DNA of 64,000 bases from Desulfofustis sp. PB-SRB1 (lineage in GTDB: Bacteria; Desulfobacterota; Desulfobulbia; Desulfobulbales; Desulfocapsaceae), in assembly GCA_016722945.1 (NCBI GenBank), contig JAEQMT010000010.1, forward strand, positions 637,765 through 701,764, given 5' to 3'. The notes below the pieces were generated by a model. That model was not told the DNA's origin. It searched no databases and worked only from the letters and a program-made list of their open reading frames with translations. This document shows positions 45,726 to 55,300 of this stretch, in pieces (position 1 is the first letter of the stretch; every line of letters begins with the position of its first letter). The translations under genes and the position numbers were made by a program.

Positions 45726-47098
45726 GCCCTGCCATAGGAAGCAAACCGAAGCAGGAAATAACCGCACAGACCACCAATAAGCGAGCCGATAATAATGCCG
45801 ATCTTGGCATATTCCTGCAGGATCGGATCGGTGAAAGAGAGCGCCGCGATAAACAGCGACATGGTGAAACCGATCCCGCCTAAGAAACCGACACCGATAA
45901 TCATCTGCCAGCTCGATCCACCGATAAGCTCTACCCGTAGCATCCTCGTTGCCAGCCAGGTAAACAGGGTAACGCCGATCGGTTTGCCGAGTGCCAGGCC
46001 GGTACCCACCCCAATGGTTACCGGATGGCTCAGGGCCGCGCCCAAATCCAAGACGCCCAGCACCACGCCCGCATTGGCCAGGGCAAACAGGGGCAGCACC
46101 AGATAGGCAATCCACGGCTCCAGCGTTTCTTCCAACCGCTGCAACGGCGTCTCCACCCGGCCGCAGGCGCTGTGGATCGCCTGCACTGCTTCCAGGTGGG
46201 TCGGGTTTGTGAGAACACTGTGGCCCCCCGTTTCACTTTCGCTTTCAATATGCTCCAGTCGCTCGTGCACCAGTCGCATGAACACCGAGGTATCGTAGCG
46301 GCTGCGGGCCGGGATGAAAGCGGCCACCAATACCCCGGTAATGGTGGCATGCAGCCCGGAATGGCCCACCATGAACCAGAGCAGTGCGCCGAATATCAGA
46401 TAGACAACGCCGACCTTTACCCAGAGCCGGTTGAGGATAAACAGGCAGAGGCACACCAGGGCGGCGGCGACAAGATAGTCCAGATGAATCTGCGGGGTGT
46501 AGAACAGCGCGATTACCAAAATGGCGCCAAGATCGTCGGCGATGGCAAAAGCGGTGAGAAAGAGTCTGATTCCCAGCGGGACCCGGTTGCCCAAGGTTGA
46601 CAGGATGGCAAGGGAGAAGGCGATATCGGTGGCCATGGGAATGCCCCAGCCGGATAATCCGTAGCCGCCCATATTGAGCACTGCATAGATCAGAGCCGGA
46701 AATATCATACCGCCGGCGGCGGCGGCAATGGGCAAGGCCGCGGTACGCAGATCGGAGAGCCTGCCCACCAGCATCTCCCGCTTGATCTCCAGACCCACGG
46801 TGAAAAAGAAAAAGGTCATCAACCCATCGTTTACCCAATGGGCCAGGGAATGGGAAAGCTCATACGCTCCCAGGGTGAGGCGCACCTCGATATGCCAGAA
46901 ATCATGATAGGAGTGGGCATCGATATTGGACCAGATAAATGCCGCAATCGCCGCCGCCAGCAGCAGAAAACCGCCGTTTGAGATGGTGTTGAAAAAATTC
47001 TGAAAGGCGGAGGTGTTGATTACCTTGCGGATCAGCGATTCCGGGTTCTGTTGATCGGCGGGGCGATCTGCCTGTATCGATACTTTGTGTTTTTCCAC
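45692..47098 (-). CDS. nhaA: Na+/H+ antiporter NhaA
   Basis: This 468-residue antiporter exchanges sodium for protons. The key aspartates appear in AFAIADDLGAILVIALFYT, and the conserved GWGIPMATDIAFSLAILSTLG segment is present. The N-terminus is longer than in E. coli NhaA. A hydrophilic insertion (about 280-330, with HSVLTNPTHLEAVQAIHSAC) is typical of the long bacterial NhaA type. The 3' end overlaps xthA. Confidence 0.93.
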   Translation of the reverse strand: MEKHKVSIQADRPADQQNPESLIRKVINTSAFQNFFNTISNGGFLLLAAAIAAFIWSNIDAHSYHDFWHIEVRLTLGAYELSHSLAHWVNDGLMTFFFFTVGLEIKREMLVGRLSDLRTAALPIAAAAGGMIFPALIYAVLNMGGYGLSGWGIPMATDIAFSLAILSTLGNRVPLGIRLFLTAFAIADDLGAILVIALFYTPQIHLDYLVAAALVCLCLFILNRLWVKVGVVYLIFGALLWFMVGHSGLHATITGVLVAAFIPARSRYDTSVFMRLVHERLEHIESESETGGHSVLTNPTHLEAVQAIHSACGRVETPLQRLEETLEPWIAYLVLPLFALANAGVVLGVLDLGAALSHPVTIGVGTGLALGKPIGVTLFTWLATRMLRVELIGGSSWQMIIGVGFLGGIGFTMSLFIAALSFTDPILQEYAKIGIIIGSLIGGLCGYFLLRFASYGRAQTLNSRPMGQ

Positions 47099-47540
47099 GG
47101 CGCCTTGAGCCCTTTAGTAGTATTTTGCCATCTTTGAAGAAAACAGAGTATTTTGATAATTTCAAGAGCCAAGGTGACAGTGGCGGTTCGGTTCCGTCAG
47201 GCACAATGGTGGTGATTTGGCAGGGTATGAGAGAGGTTTGTACCACCAATGCCGGTCAAATATGATAGGGTGTACCTATCTGAGATTTCTGGAAAATCAT
47301 CTCAAAGGTCAATAGCATATGGATATTTCAAGAGTCACCTACAAAATCGCCCTTGTTACGGTCATTTCCCTCATCTATTGGGTTTTTGCCTTTGGAAGAG
47401 GCTGTTCGAAAAGGCCATGTCGCAAGGTTCCCTACAATAGTGTTGCGCTGTTTGCCCGCCCGGATTCAGCAGTCATTGGTAGTTGATTGTCTGACTGGAG
47501 TCGGTATCTGAAAACAAAACCATTAACAAAAGGTGATGCC
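47099..47540. other. Gap between nhaA and the DUF4139-like gene
   Basis: This 440-bp stretch must hold the promoters of two divergent genes. At 47404-47432 the sequence GAAAAGGCCATGTCGCAAGGTTCCC matches the right end of the dispersed MITE-like repeat; no left end was found within the expected distance. No real coding frame was seen. Confidence 0.5.
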
Positions 47541-49310
47541 ATGACTCGTTGTATCGGAGTATGCCTGATGATTTTGTTGCTTGTGGCGGAAATCGCCATG
47601 GCCGAGCCCCCGGTTTCGTTTCAGAGTATGGCGCGGATGCCGGTGAAAGAGATCACGGTGTTTAAGGATGGCCATGCCTTCGTTATGCATCGGGGCGTTA
47701 TGGCCACCGATCAGGCCGGCAGTGTCGTGCTGGATCATCTGCCTGCTCCTGTTATCGGCACGTTCTGGCCGTTTTCAGCCGATGAGGCTGTAAAACTCAG
47801 TGCGGTGACGGCCGGCCGGCGCAAGGTTGTGGCGGAGCAGACGGCGCTTACCCTGCGGGAGTTGATCGAGGCAAACGTCGGGGTCAGCGCAATTATTACG
47901 GAAGTTGCCGCCGGCGATACCCAGCCCTCCTATGAGGCGGTCATTGCCTCGGTGCCCAGCCGGGACGGTGAAGAACTGGAAGCACTCAGTCCGCCTTACA
48001 CGGGCGAGATGCTCCCCGAAAAAGGCGATGTGGTACTGCTTGAAACCGAGGCCGGCGTGAAGGTGGTCGCCTTTGATCGTATCCAGGATATCGAATTCAC
48101 CCAGGAATTTAACCTGGATGTGGCCCAGGAGCAGTTTCGTAATCTGCTCACCCTCAAGCTGGACTGGGGTGCCGCCGGCCCCGGCCGCCACGCCGATGTG
48201 GGGTTGCTCTACCTGCAGCGCGGCATTCGCTGGATACCCGGCTACAAGGTTGAAATCGACGGTAAGGGCACGGCACTGGTGCGGCTGCAGGCCACCCTGA
48301 TTAATGAACTTGCCGATCTGGAAGATGTTACCGCGCATCTGGTCATCGGGGTGCCCACCTTTGCTTTCAAGGATACCCTTGATCCCATGGCATTGCAGCA
48401 GACCATGGCAACACTCTCACCCTATTTCGAGCAGGATGCCCAGACTGCGTATGGTTTTTCCAACGCCATCATGACGCAGCAGATTGCCTCGGCTGGCCAT
48501 CTGCGCGGCAATCAGCCGGCCCCTGAACCCGCTCTTGATCTGGGGCCGGAGGTGGGTGAGGCGGGTAAAAACGAGGACCTGTTCATCTTTGCGGTAAAAC
48601 ACCTCACCATGAAAAAGGGCGAGCGCATGGTGCTCACCATCGGTGAGTTCACCATGAAGTATGAGGATGTCTATACCCTTGATATCCCCTTTGCCCCGCC
48701 AATGGAGTTGTGGCGCACTATTGGCGGCAATCAGCAGGCTGAACTGGCGAGGCTGTTCAATACGCCTACCGTTATGCACAAGATCAGGCTCTTCAACACC
48801 GGTGAATACCCCCTCACCACCGCGCCGGCCCTCATTCTCAGGGACGACCGGGTACTTGCCCAGGGGCTGATGAGATATGCGGCGCCGGGCGTCGATACCG
48901 ATCTTACCGTCACCTCGGCGGTGGATATCCGCGTCAAGAAGAGCGATAGCGAGATCAGCCGAACCCCCAATGCCGCCCGGTGGCAGGACGATCAATACGG
49001 CCGGATCGATCTGGCCGGGACGATCACCCTGACCAGTTTTCGTGACGATGAGGTAACCGTGGAGGTAACCCGCGACGTGCTCGGTAATGTCGAGTCAGTC
49101 GGAAAAGGCGGCGCCATTGAAATGGTAAACGTCCTTGAAGATCCGAGTTTTGGCGCAAGCAGCGGGGTCTATCCCTCTTGGTGGGGCTATTTTCAATGGC
49201 CATGGTGGTGGCACCATTTCAACGGCGTCGGCCGCATTACCTGGACGGCAACCCTGAAACCGCACAAGCCGGTGGAACTTGCATACAGATGGAATTACTA
49301 CTGGCGGTAG
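47541..49310 (+). CDS. Exported DUF4139-like protein
   Basis: This 589-residue protein begins with a signal peptide (MTRCIGVCLMILLLVAEIAMA). The central part (about 180-290) has YLQRGIRWIPGYKVEIDGKG and LATLINELADLEDVTAHLV-like strands, which resemble the DUF4139 domain of cell-envelope proteins of unknown function. The rest is beta-rich with a notably tryptophan-rich end (YPSWWGYFQWPWWWHHFNG). AAAGGTGA precedes ATG 47541. It stands alone; function is unknown and the family call is moderate. Confidence 0.62.
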   Translation: MTRCIGVCLMILLLVAEIAMAEPPVSFQSMARMPVKEITVFKDGHAFVMHRGVMATDQAGSVVLDHLPAPVIGTFWPFSADEAVKLSAVTAGRRKVVAEQTALTLRELIEANVGVSAIITEVAAGDTQPSYEAVIASVPSRDGEELEALSPPYTGEMLPEKGDVVLLETEAGVKVVAFDRIQDIEFTQEFNLDVAQEQFRNLLTLKLDWGAAGPGRHADVGLLYLQRGIRWIPGYKVEIDGKGTALVRLQATLINELADLEDVTAHLVIGVPTFAFKDTLDPMALQQTMATLSPYFEQDAQTAYGFSNAIMTQQIASAGHLRGNQPAPEPALDLGPEVGEAGKNEDLFIFAVKHLTMKKGERMVLTIGEFTMKYEDVYTLDIPFAPPMELWRTIGGNQQAELARLFNTPTVMHKIRLFNTGEYPLTTAPALILRDDRVLAQGLMRYAAPGVDTDLTVTSAVDIRVKKSDSEISRTPNAARWQDDQYGRIDLAGTITLTSFRDDEVTVEVTRDVLGNVESVGKGGAIEMVNVLEDPSFGASSGVYPSWWGYFQWPWWWHHFNGVGRITWTATLKPHKPVELAYRWNYYWR

Positions 49311-49351
49311 CCGGGAGATGCTCCCTGACACAAGAACGGGAACTGTTCATA

Positions 49352-49377
49352 GGTGCAACGGTAAAAACCGTTGCACC
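49352..49377. terminator. Hairpin between convergent genes
   Basis: GGTGCAACGGT-AAAA-ACCGTTGCACC is a perfect 11-bp inverted repeat between the DUF4139-like gene and dhaKL. Neither side has a clear T-run, so it may stop or stabilise transcripts from both directions. Confidence 0.5.
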
Positions 49378-49411
49378 AGTAGCAGTGTTAGACAGAGCCG
49401 GTGGTCATATC

Positions 49412-51034
49412 CTATTTTTGCGCCAAGTGTTCGAATAATCGGGCCACTGCTTCGGCGCCGGGGTCGTTATGCCCTTCAAGCTGGTGGGCACTGACATAAG
49501 AAGCCCTTCCCGCTTTGGCCTTGACTATGGTGGCGGTATGGTCGGCGCCTGCGCGGGCGGCGGTGGCGGCCGCACCAAAGCCGTTATCCAGAACCTCGAG
49601 GGCCGGGGCAAGGGCATCTACCATGGTGCGGTCGCCACGCCGGGCACCGCCGATTTCCTGCATGCGGTCAAGCCCGGCCTGCAAGGCTTCACGCATGGGT
49701 AAACCCCTTGATAATCCATCGCTGGCAGCAGCAAAGAATATCGCCAGCAATACACCCGATGAACCACCCATGGCCTGACTGAGTTCAAGGCCGATTGCCC
49801 GACACAATTGAGTATGATCGGCAAGGGGCAGGCGAGGAATTGTCTCGATAAGCGCCCGTGCGGCGGTAGCCAGGGTGGAACCGGTGTCGCCGTCACCTGA
49901 TTTGGCATCAAGGGTGTTGAGATCGGTTTCCGCGGCCAGCAAAACCCGGCAACATGCACTAATAAATTCCTTGGTGGCTTCATCTTCTGAAGCCGCTATC
50001 GCGGGCGGGGCAATATCGGCTGAGAGGGGCAGAACCGTTACCGGCTTTACCGATGAAAGGCCGGGCCACGCCGGCAATGGTGTGGTCTTTGCCAGCAATG
50101 CAAGCTCCTCCACATCAGGTGCATATATTGATAAGGAGAAACCTCTCATGTCGAGAGAAGTCATCAGCGGCGCCGGGCCGATCACGTGGCTGATGTTTTT
50201 GCCGATCCTGGAATTGATAACCTCATGAAGAACAACCGCCATCTCCAGCGAAGAGGTTCCGCCAAGATTGTTGAGTAAGGCAACATGTGGCCCATCCTCC
50301 CCGCCGGTGGCCAATTTGGCCGCCATTGCCGCCACCGCCTCAGAAGCACCAGTGAACTCAACCTGCTCCACTCCGGCCTCGCCATGGATGCCCAGTCCCA
50401 GTTCGGCCTTACCGGCCGGGATCCGGTCTTCCTTGGGTGATCCTGGAACGGTGCAGGTGTCAAGCGACATTCCGATACTTTTTATCCCGGCTATCACCTT
50501 TTGTGCCGTTGCCGCTATGGTGGACAGGTCGGCGCCGGCTTCGGCCATGGCGCCGGCGATCTTGTGCACGAACAGGGTACCGGCAACGCCGCGTGCCTGC
50601 GGCAGATCGGGCAGAGCAATATCGTCATTGACAATAACCATGGCAACATTGAGCCCCAAAGCACGGGCCCGTTCAGCGGCCAAACCGAAATTCAGGCGGT
50701 CGCCGGTATAGTTTTTCACGATCAGCAGGCACCCGGAAGGCCCGGTGACCGCAAGAATACCGGCAAGCACCGCATCAACGCTGGGCGATGCGAATACGTC
50801 TCCACACACCGCCGCGCTGAGCATTCCCGGGCCGACAAATCCGGCGTGCGATGGTTCGTGGCCTGAGCCGCCGCCGGAGACCAGGGCAACTTTTGATTTG
50901 TCCCAGTCGGTCCGAACCACAACCCGAATGTGCGGGTAGCCGTCCAGACGTGCCAGTGTTCCGCCTGAGGCCGCAACGATGCCGTCAATTGCCTCAACTA
51001 CAATATGTTCTTTGCTGTTGATGAACTGAGCCAT
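49412..51034 (-). CDS. Dihydroxyacetone kinase, DhaK-DhaL fusion
   Basis: This 540-residue fused kinase phosphorylates dihydroxyacetone, probably with ATP. The DhaK domain (about 1-320) has LVSGGGSGHEPSHAGFVG and the substrate-binding histidine in GLGIHGEAGVEQ. The DhaL domain (about 345-540) has the Mg-ATP motif KSGDGDTGSTLA and GGSSGVL. The fused form is that of ATP-dependent enzymes, not the PTS-coupled DhaK/L/M set. It is the last gene of an ABC importer operon and overlaps its ATPase gene region in the leader, so the imported sugar or polyol probably ends as dihydroxyacetone phosphate. Confidence 0.92.
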   Translation of the reverse strand: MAQFINSKEHIVVEAIDGIVAASGGTLARLDGYPHIRVVVRTDWDKSKVALVSGGGSGHEPSHAGFVGPGMLSAAVCGDVFASPSVDAVLAGILAVTGPSGCLLIVKNYTGDRLNFGLAAERARALGLNVAMVIVNDDIALPDLPQARGVAGTLFVHKIAGAMAEAGADLSTIAATAQKVIAGIKSIGMSLDTCTVPGSPKEDRIPAGKAELGLGIHGEAGVEQVEFTGASEAVAAMAAKLATGGEDGPHVALLNNLGGTSSLEMAVVLHEVINSRIGKNISHVIGPAPLMTSLDMRGFSLSIYAPDVEELALLAKTTPLPAWPGLSSVKPVTVLPLSADIAPPAIAASEDEATKEFISACCRVLLAAETDLNTLDAKSGDGDTGSTLATAARALIETIPRLPLADHTQLCRAIGLELSQAMGGSSGVLLAIFFAAASDGLSRGLPMREALQAGLDRMQEIGGARRGDRTMVDALAPALEVLDNGFGAAATAARAGADHTATIVKAKAGRASYVSAHQLEGHNDPGAEAVARLFEHLAQK

Positions 51035-51047
51035 ATCTCTTCTCCAG

Positions 51048-52043
51048 TCAGTTGACCCGATTACCTTCTTGATCAAAATAGAAGGCATGTTTGGGCTGTA
51101 TTTTTACAACATCACCATTTTTCAGTGTAGTATGAGCCTCGGTCACGGTGACCAGGTCATGGCCTTTTATCAGAAGATAGAGCCTTGTTTGATCGCCCAA
51201 TCTCTCCACTCGAGTGACCTGGCCTTCCTCTCCTTGGCCTTGCACGATCTGCTCTGGTCGCATGCCGATGAATGATGCGCCTGAGGGGGCGCCGCCAAAC
51301 ACATCGGCGGGTAATATGTTAATGCGTGGTTGTCCCAATCGACTGGCCGCGTATATACTGATGGGGTTTTCGTAAATTTCTCGGGGCGGGCCGAATTGCA
51401 CCAATCTACCCGCGTCGAGCACGCCGACATGGGTTGCCATGGTCATGGCTTCGATTTGATCATGGGTGACATAAAGAAGGGTCGCACCAAGATGTGCCTG
51501 GATACGTTTTAACTCGATCCGCAGATCGGCTCGCAATTTCGCATCAAGCGAACTCAGTGGTTCATCCATCAGATAGATGTTTGGTTTGCGCACCAGAGCG
51601 CGACCAATCGACACCCGCTGCATTTCACCGCCGGAAAGCTCTGTTGCCTTGTTATCAAGTTTGTGGGTGATCTGCAGGGTTTCAGCAACGGTTGCGACGG
51701 TCTTGGCGATTTCATCCGCGGCCATGCGCAACAATGGTGATTTGAGTGGAAACTCAAGGTTTTCCCTGACGCTGAGGTGAGGGTACAGTGAGTATTGCTG
51801 AAATACCATGGCAACATTTCTTTGCGCCGGCATCAATCTGTTTACGCTCGTCCCGTCGAAACGCACGTCACCGCTATCGGGCTTGTCAAGCCCGGATATC
51901 ATTCGCAGCGTAGTCGTTTTACCGGCGCCGGTGGGGCCGAGAAGAACAACAAACGAATGATCGGCAATGGTGAGTGAAACATGGTCAAGGGCAACCGTAT
52001 CACCAAAGGTCTTGGTCACCTGATGCAGGGTTACTTCAGCCAT
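51048..52043 (-). CDS. ABC importer ATPase, second subunit
   Basis: This 331-residue ATPase of the carbohydrate-uptake (UgpC/MalK) type has Walker A GPTGAGKTT, signature LSGGEMQR and Walker B YLMDEPLSSLDAKL, plus a C-terminal TOBE domain (about 240-331). It overlaps the preceding ATPase gene by 8 bp. Two different ATPases in one importer are typical of the glycerol GlpSTPQV-type systems, in which the two form a heterodimer. Confidence 0.9.
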   Translation of the reverse strand: MAEVTLHQVTKTFGDTVALDHVSLTIADHSFVVLLGPTGAGKTTTLRMISGLDKPDSGDVRFDGTSVNRLMPAQRNVAMVFQQYSLYPHLSVRENLEFPLKSPLLRMAADEIAKTVATVAETLQITHKLDNKATELSGGEMQRVSIGRALVRKPNIYLMDEPLSSLDAKLRADLRIELKRIQAHLGATLLYVTHDQIEAMTMATHVGVLDAGRLVQFGPPREIYENPISIYAASRLGQPRINILPADVFGGAPSGASFIGMRPEQIVQGQGEEGQVTRVERLGDQTRLYLLIKGHDLVTVTEAHTTLKNGDVVKIQPKHAFYFDQEGNRVN

Positions 52044-53133
52044 TTCCTATAACAGCCTTGTTTGTTTCCGATAATAAGGCACGGCCACTTGTCCTTTCAA
52101 ATAGTGAAAGGGTACGTGCATCAAATGTGAGACCGAGTGTTTCGCCGGAGTTGACCGCCACTTCCGAAGATACCCGCGCCTTGATGATGCCATGGGGGGT
52201 TTGGATCGTGATTATCTGGGTTGTGCCCAGGTATTCCACCGCAATAGCCTCGCCGCGATACGATGAGTGATCGGAAAAATGGATATGCTCGGGGCGCACC
52301 CCAAGGGTGACGGCGCCACTATACTCGTCGAGCGATTCCGGTATCGACATCTCACAATCACCCAGCAGCACACTGGTTGATCCACGCGCTACGGAACCAT
52401 GAAAATCAAGAAAATTCATCGCCGGCGAACCGATGAATTCGCCGACAAATTTAGTCGCCGGCCAGTCATAAATTTGCTGTGGATCGCCAAACTGTTCGAT
52501 GACGCCATGGTTCATAACCACAATTTTATCGCCCATTTGCATGGCTTCCATCTGATCATGGGTCACATACACCGTGGTTGCCCCGATACGGTCGTGCAAG
52601 GCCCGTAACTCGGTAGCCATATGCTCACGAAATTCCGCATCCAATGCGCCCAGCGGTTCGTCCATGAAAAACGCTTTTGGTTCACGAACAATCGCCCGGC
52701 CAAGCGCCACCCGCTGGCGGTCACCGCCGGACAAACCCCTTACCGGTTTTTTCAGGCTGTGCTCTATGCCGAGAATACGGGCGACTTCAAGAACTTTCTC
52801 GCGCGCCTGGGCACGCGGCATTCCCTGGCTGAGCAGCGGATACGACATGTTCTTGCCAACACTCATATGCGGGTAGAGGGCAAACATCTGAAAGACGAAG
52901 GCAATATCTCGTTCAGAGGCCCGTTTGTTGCTCACATCCTCGCCGTCAATATGGATTTCGCCACTGGTGGGGAGTTCAAGTCCGGCCATCATACGCAGGG
53001 TTGTGGTTTTACCGCACCCCGAGGGACCAAGCAGCATAAAGAATTCGCCGTCTTCGATGGTGAAGGTAGAAGACTCGACGGCGGTAAAACTGCCGAATTC
53101 CTTTCGCAGGTTTTTGACTTTGATTTGAGCCAT
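52036..53133 (-). CDS. ABC importer ATPase, first subunit
   Basis: This 365-residue ATPase has Walker A GPSGCGKTT, signature LSGGDRQRVAL, Walker B FFMDEPLGALDAEF and a C-terminal TOBE region with LGVRPEHIHFSD. ATG 53133 is the family-like start (MAQIKVKNLRKEFG); a longer frame to 53346 overlaps the small membrane gene and is rejected. It works with the second ATPase and the two permeases of the operon. Confidence 0.92.
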   Translation of the reverse strand: MAQIKVKNLRKEFGSFTAVESSTFTIEDGEFFMLLGPSGCGKTTTLRMMAGLELPTSGEIHIDGEDVSNKRASERDIAFVFQMFALYPHMSVGKNMSYPLLSQGMPRAQAREKVLEVARILGIEHSLKKPVRGLSGGDRQRVALGRAIVREPKAFFMDEPLGALDAEFREHMATELRALHDRIGATTVYVTHDQMEAMQMGDKIVVMNHGVIEQFGDPQQIYDWPATKFVGEFIGSPAMNFLDFHGSVARGSTSVLLGDCEMSIPESLDEYSGAVTLGVRPEHIHFSDHSSYRGEAIAVEYLGTTQIITIQTPHGIIKARVSSEVAVNSGETLGLTFDARTLSLFERTSGRALLSETNKAVIGNG

Positions 53134-53141
53134 TTTACGTT

Positions 53142-53330
53142 CTATTGCCTGAAATGGCTGACGACGATAAACATCACCGTGCCCGTCAATAGCACAACAA
53201 ACGAATAGGTGTAGAGGATCAGCATAAACGGCTGCATCAGCATGAATACACCGATTGCAATGAGCAGCGACGCCACCAGTTCCCACGAACCCCGGCGCAG
53301 GTGAATGAGGCCTTCGAAAAACTTGTTCAT
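53142..53330 (-). CDS. Small membrane protein of the importer operon
   Basis: This 62-residue protein has two hydrophobic segments (VASLLIAIGVFMLMQPFMLIL and YSFVVLLTGTVMFIVVS). Its start overlaps the end of the upstream permease gene by 4 bp and it ends 8 bp before the ATPase, so it is clearly part of the operon. No named family was recognised. An accessory membrane subunit is the likely role. A small membrane gene between permease and ATPase genes recurs in glycerol-type ABC operons. Confidence 0.65.
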   Translation of the reverse strand: MNKFFEGLIHLRRGSWELVASLLIAIGVFMLMQPFMLILYTYSFVVLLTGTVMFIVVSHFRQ

Positions 53331-54265
53331 TTGCGCACCGCTCCAAAGGTTATGCCACGCAGGAGATGACGGCGAAGAATGATGGTAAATACCATAACCG
53401 GCAGCAGGAACAAGGTTGCCCCCGCCGCCACGGCCGGCCAGTCCTGTCCCGCTACGCCGATAATTGTTGGAATGAAGGGTGGCGCCGTCTGCGCCGTGCC
53501 CGAGGTCAAAAGTACCGCGAATGCATACTCGTTCCAGGCAAATATCAGGCAGAAGATTGCGGTGGAGGCGATCCCGGTTGCCGCCTGCGGCAGGACAACT
53601 TTGTAAAATGCCTGAAAGCGGGTGTAGCCGTCTATCAGTGCCGCCTCTTCGTATTCAATGGGGATTTCATCGATGAACCCGTTTATCAGCCATACCGCAA
53701 GCGATAGGTTTACCGTGGTATACAGCAGTATCATTCCGGCGTGGGTGTCGTTGAGGCCGAGGTTGCGAAACATTAAAAAAATCGGGATTGCCACGGCAAT
53801 AGGCGGCATCATACGGGTGGAGAGTATAAAAAACAGCAGGTCATCTTTCAGCGGCACCCGAAAGCGGGAAAAGGCATAGGCGGCCGTCGTGCCAAGTACG
53901 ATGGCGAAAAACGTCGATCCAAAACCGATTATGACTGAGTTGAAAAAACGCTCGGAAAACCGCGATGGCCCGACAATGGTATTGCCTTTTTTGCGGACGA
54001 TTTGTTCGTACCAGGGAAGATGATCGCGGGGCTCGGTAATAACACCGGGACTCATTCTGGTCTGGGTGGTAAACAGGTTTACATATCCCTCAACGGTGGG
54101 AGTGAAAACGACCTTGGGAGGATATGCGATTGAATCAGGTGATGACTTGAACCCGGTGGTAATGATCCACACCAGCGGCATCAAGGTGATCAGGGTGTAG
54201 CAGACAACCACGATGCCGGCGAACCATTTCTGCCGTTTAGATGGCTCGGTTACCGAAAAGCTCAT
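53327..54265 (-). CDS. ABC importer permease, MalG-type
   Basis: This 312-residue permease has about six membrane helices and the EAA-type loop EYEEAALIDGYTRFQAFYKVVLP that contacts the ATPase. The periplasmic N-terminal loop carries TQTRMSPGVITEPRDHLPWYEQ. Its start overlaps the other permease gene by 4 bp. It belongs to the binding-protein-dependent sugar permease group (GlpQ/MalG-like). Confidence 0.9.
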   Translation of the reverse strand: MSFSVTEPSKRQKWFAGIVVVCYTLITLMPLVWIITTGFKSSPDSIAYPPKVVFTPTVEGYVNLFTTQTRMSPGVITEPRDHLPWYEQIVRKKGNTIVGPSRFSERFFNSVIIGFGSTFFAIVLGTTAAYAFSRFRVPLKDDLLFFILSTRMMPPIAVAIPIFLMFRNLGLNDTHAGMILLYTTVNLSLAVWLINGFIDEIPIEYEEAALIDGYTRFQAFYKVVLPQAATGIASTAIFCLIFAWNEYAFAVLLTSGTAQTAPPFIPTIIGVAGQDWPAVAAGATLFLLPVMVFTIILRRHLLRGITFGAVRK

Positions 54266-55224
54266 CGGTCTTTCACTCGATTAAGCGCTTTAACGTAGAT
54301 GGAAGCAAGCCCGAATACCGTTACAAAGAGGATCACCGCATAGGCCGAGGCATACCCGGTTCGCCATTTTTCAAACGCCTCGCGCTTGAGATTGATGGAG
54401 GTCAGTTCAGTGGTCGAACCGGGACCACCACCCGTCAACTGCACGACCAGGTCAAACATCTTAAAATTTTCAATACCCCGGAAGAGCACGGCCAGCATCA
54501 AAAACGGCAACACCATGGGAATGGTGATGGTCCAGAACTGTCGCCACTTGCTGGCCCGGTCACATTCCGCCGCCTCATATATCGAGTCTGGTATTGAGCG
54601 CAGACCGGCCAGGCAGATCAGCATCACGAACGGAGTCCACATCCAGGTGTCGACAATCACGATGGCCCACGGGGCAAGTACGACATCGCCGATCATGGAG
54701 AATTGCGATGGGTCGACGCCACTGAAAAAACTTACCACGTAATTGAACAACCCGATCTGAGGCTGATATAAAAATGTCCAGAAGTTGCCCACAACGGCGG
54801 GAGAGAGCATCATCGGCAGCACGATGATGGTTGTTAACAGATCATTTCCCTTGAATTTTTTATTAATCAGATAGGCAAGCGCAAAGCCGATCAGCACCTG
54901 AAAAAAGATGGTCCAGAACAGGAAATGGGCGGTAGCCTGCATGGTGATCCAGATATCGGTGTCCGACAAAATCCTTTCATAATTGCGCAGCCCGACGAAA
55001 TCGACGGCCTTGTTGGGCCGGTTGACCCGGTAGTTGGTGAAACTGAGATATATTGTCCAGATCAGCGGAAATATATTGATTGCCAGAAGGATTACTATTG
55101 TCGGCAGTATAAACAGCCAGGCAATTGCACGATCCGATAGCCCCTTAACCCGGTGGACGAGAGCGGTAGAGCCGGGCTCAGGTCGATGTGATCTATGGTG
55201 GTCAGACACCTTGAAATCCCGCAA
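54262..55224 (-). CDS. ABC importer permease, MalF-type
   Basis: This 320-residue permease has six membrane segments and the ATPase contact loop IPDSIYEAAECDRASKWRQFWTITIP. N-terminal helices start at IAWLFILPTIVILLAINIFPL. It pairs with the MalG-type subunit encoded immediately downstream. A stem-loop separates it from the binding-protein gene. Confidence 0.9.
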   Translation of the reverse strand: MRDFKVSDHHRSHRPEPGSTALVHRVKGLSDRAIAWLFILPTIVILLAINIFPLIWTIYLSFTNYRVNRPNKAVDFVGLRNYERILSDTDIWITMQATAHFLFWTIFFQVLIGFALAYLINKKFKGNDLLTTIIVLPMMLSPAVVGNFWTFLYQPQIGLFNYVVSFFSGVDPSQFSMIGDVVLAPWAIVIVDTWMWTPFVMLICLAGLRSIPDSIYEAAECDRASKWRQFWTITIPMVLPFLMLAVLFRGIENFKMFDLVVQLTGGGPGSTTELTSINLKREAFEKWRTGYASAYAVILFVTVFGLASIYVKALNRVKDR

Positions 55225-55234
55225 TCATATCAAT

Positions 55235-55271
55235 GAAGCGGGGCCGGAATCAGATATTCCCGCCCCGCTTC
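55235..55271 (-). other. Stem-loop between binding-protein and permease genes
   Basis: GAAGCGGGG and CCCCGCTTC form a perfect 9-bp stem around a 19-base loop, extended by imperfect CAAT/ATTG pairing. There is no T-run. In importer operons such hairpins protect the abundant binding-protein message and lower permease expression; that role is inferred here. Confidence 0.6.
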
Positions 55272-55300
55272 AATTGTAGAACAAGAAGGTTTGCCGGGCT

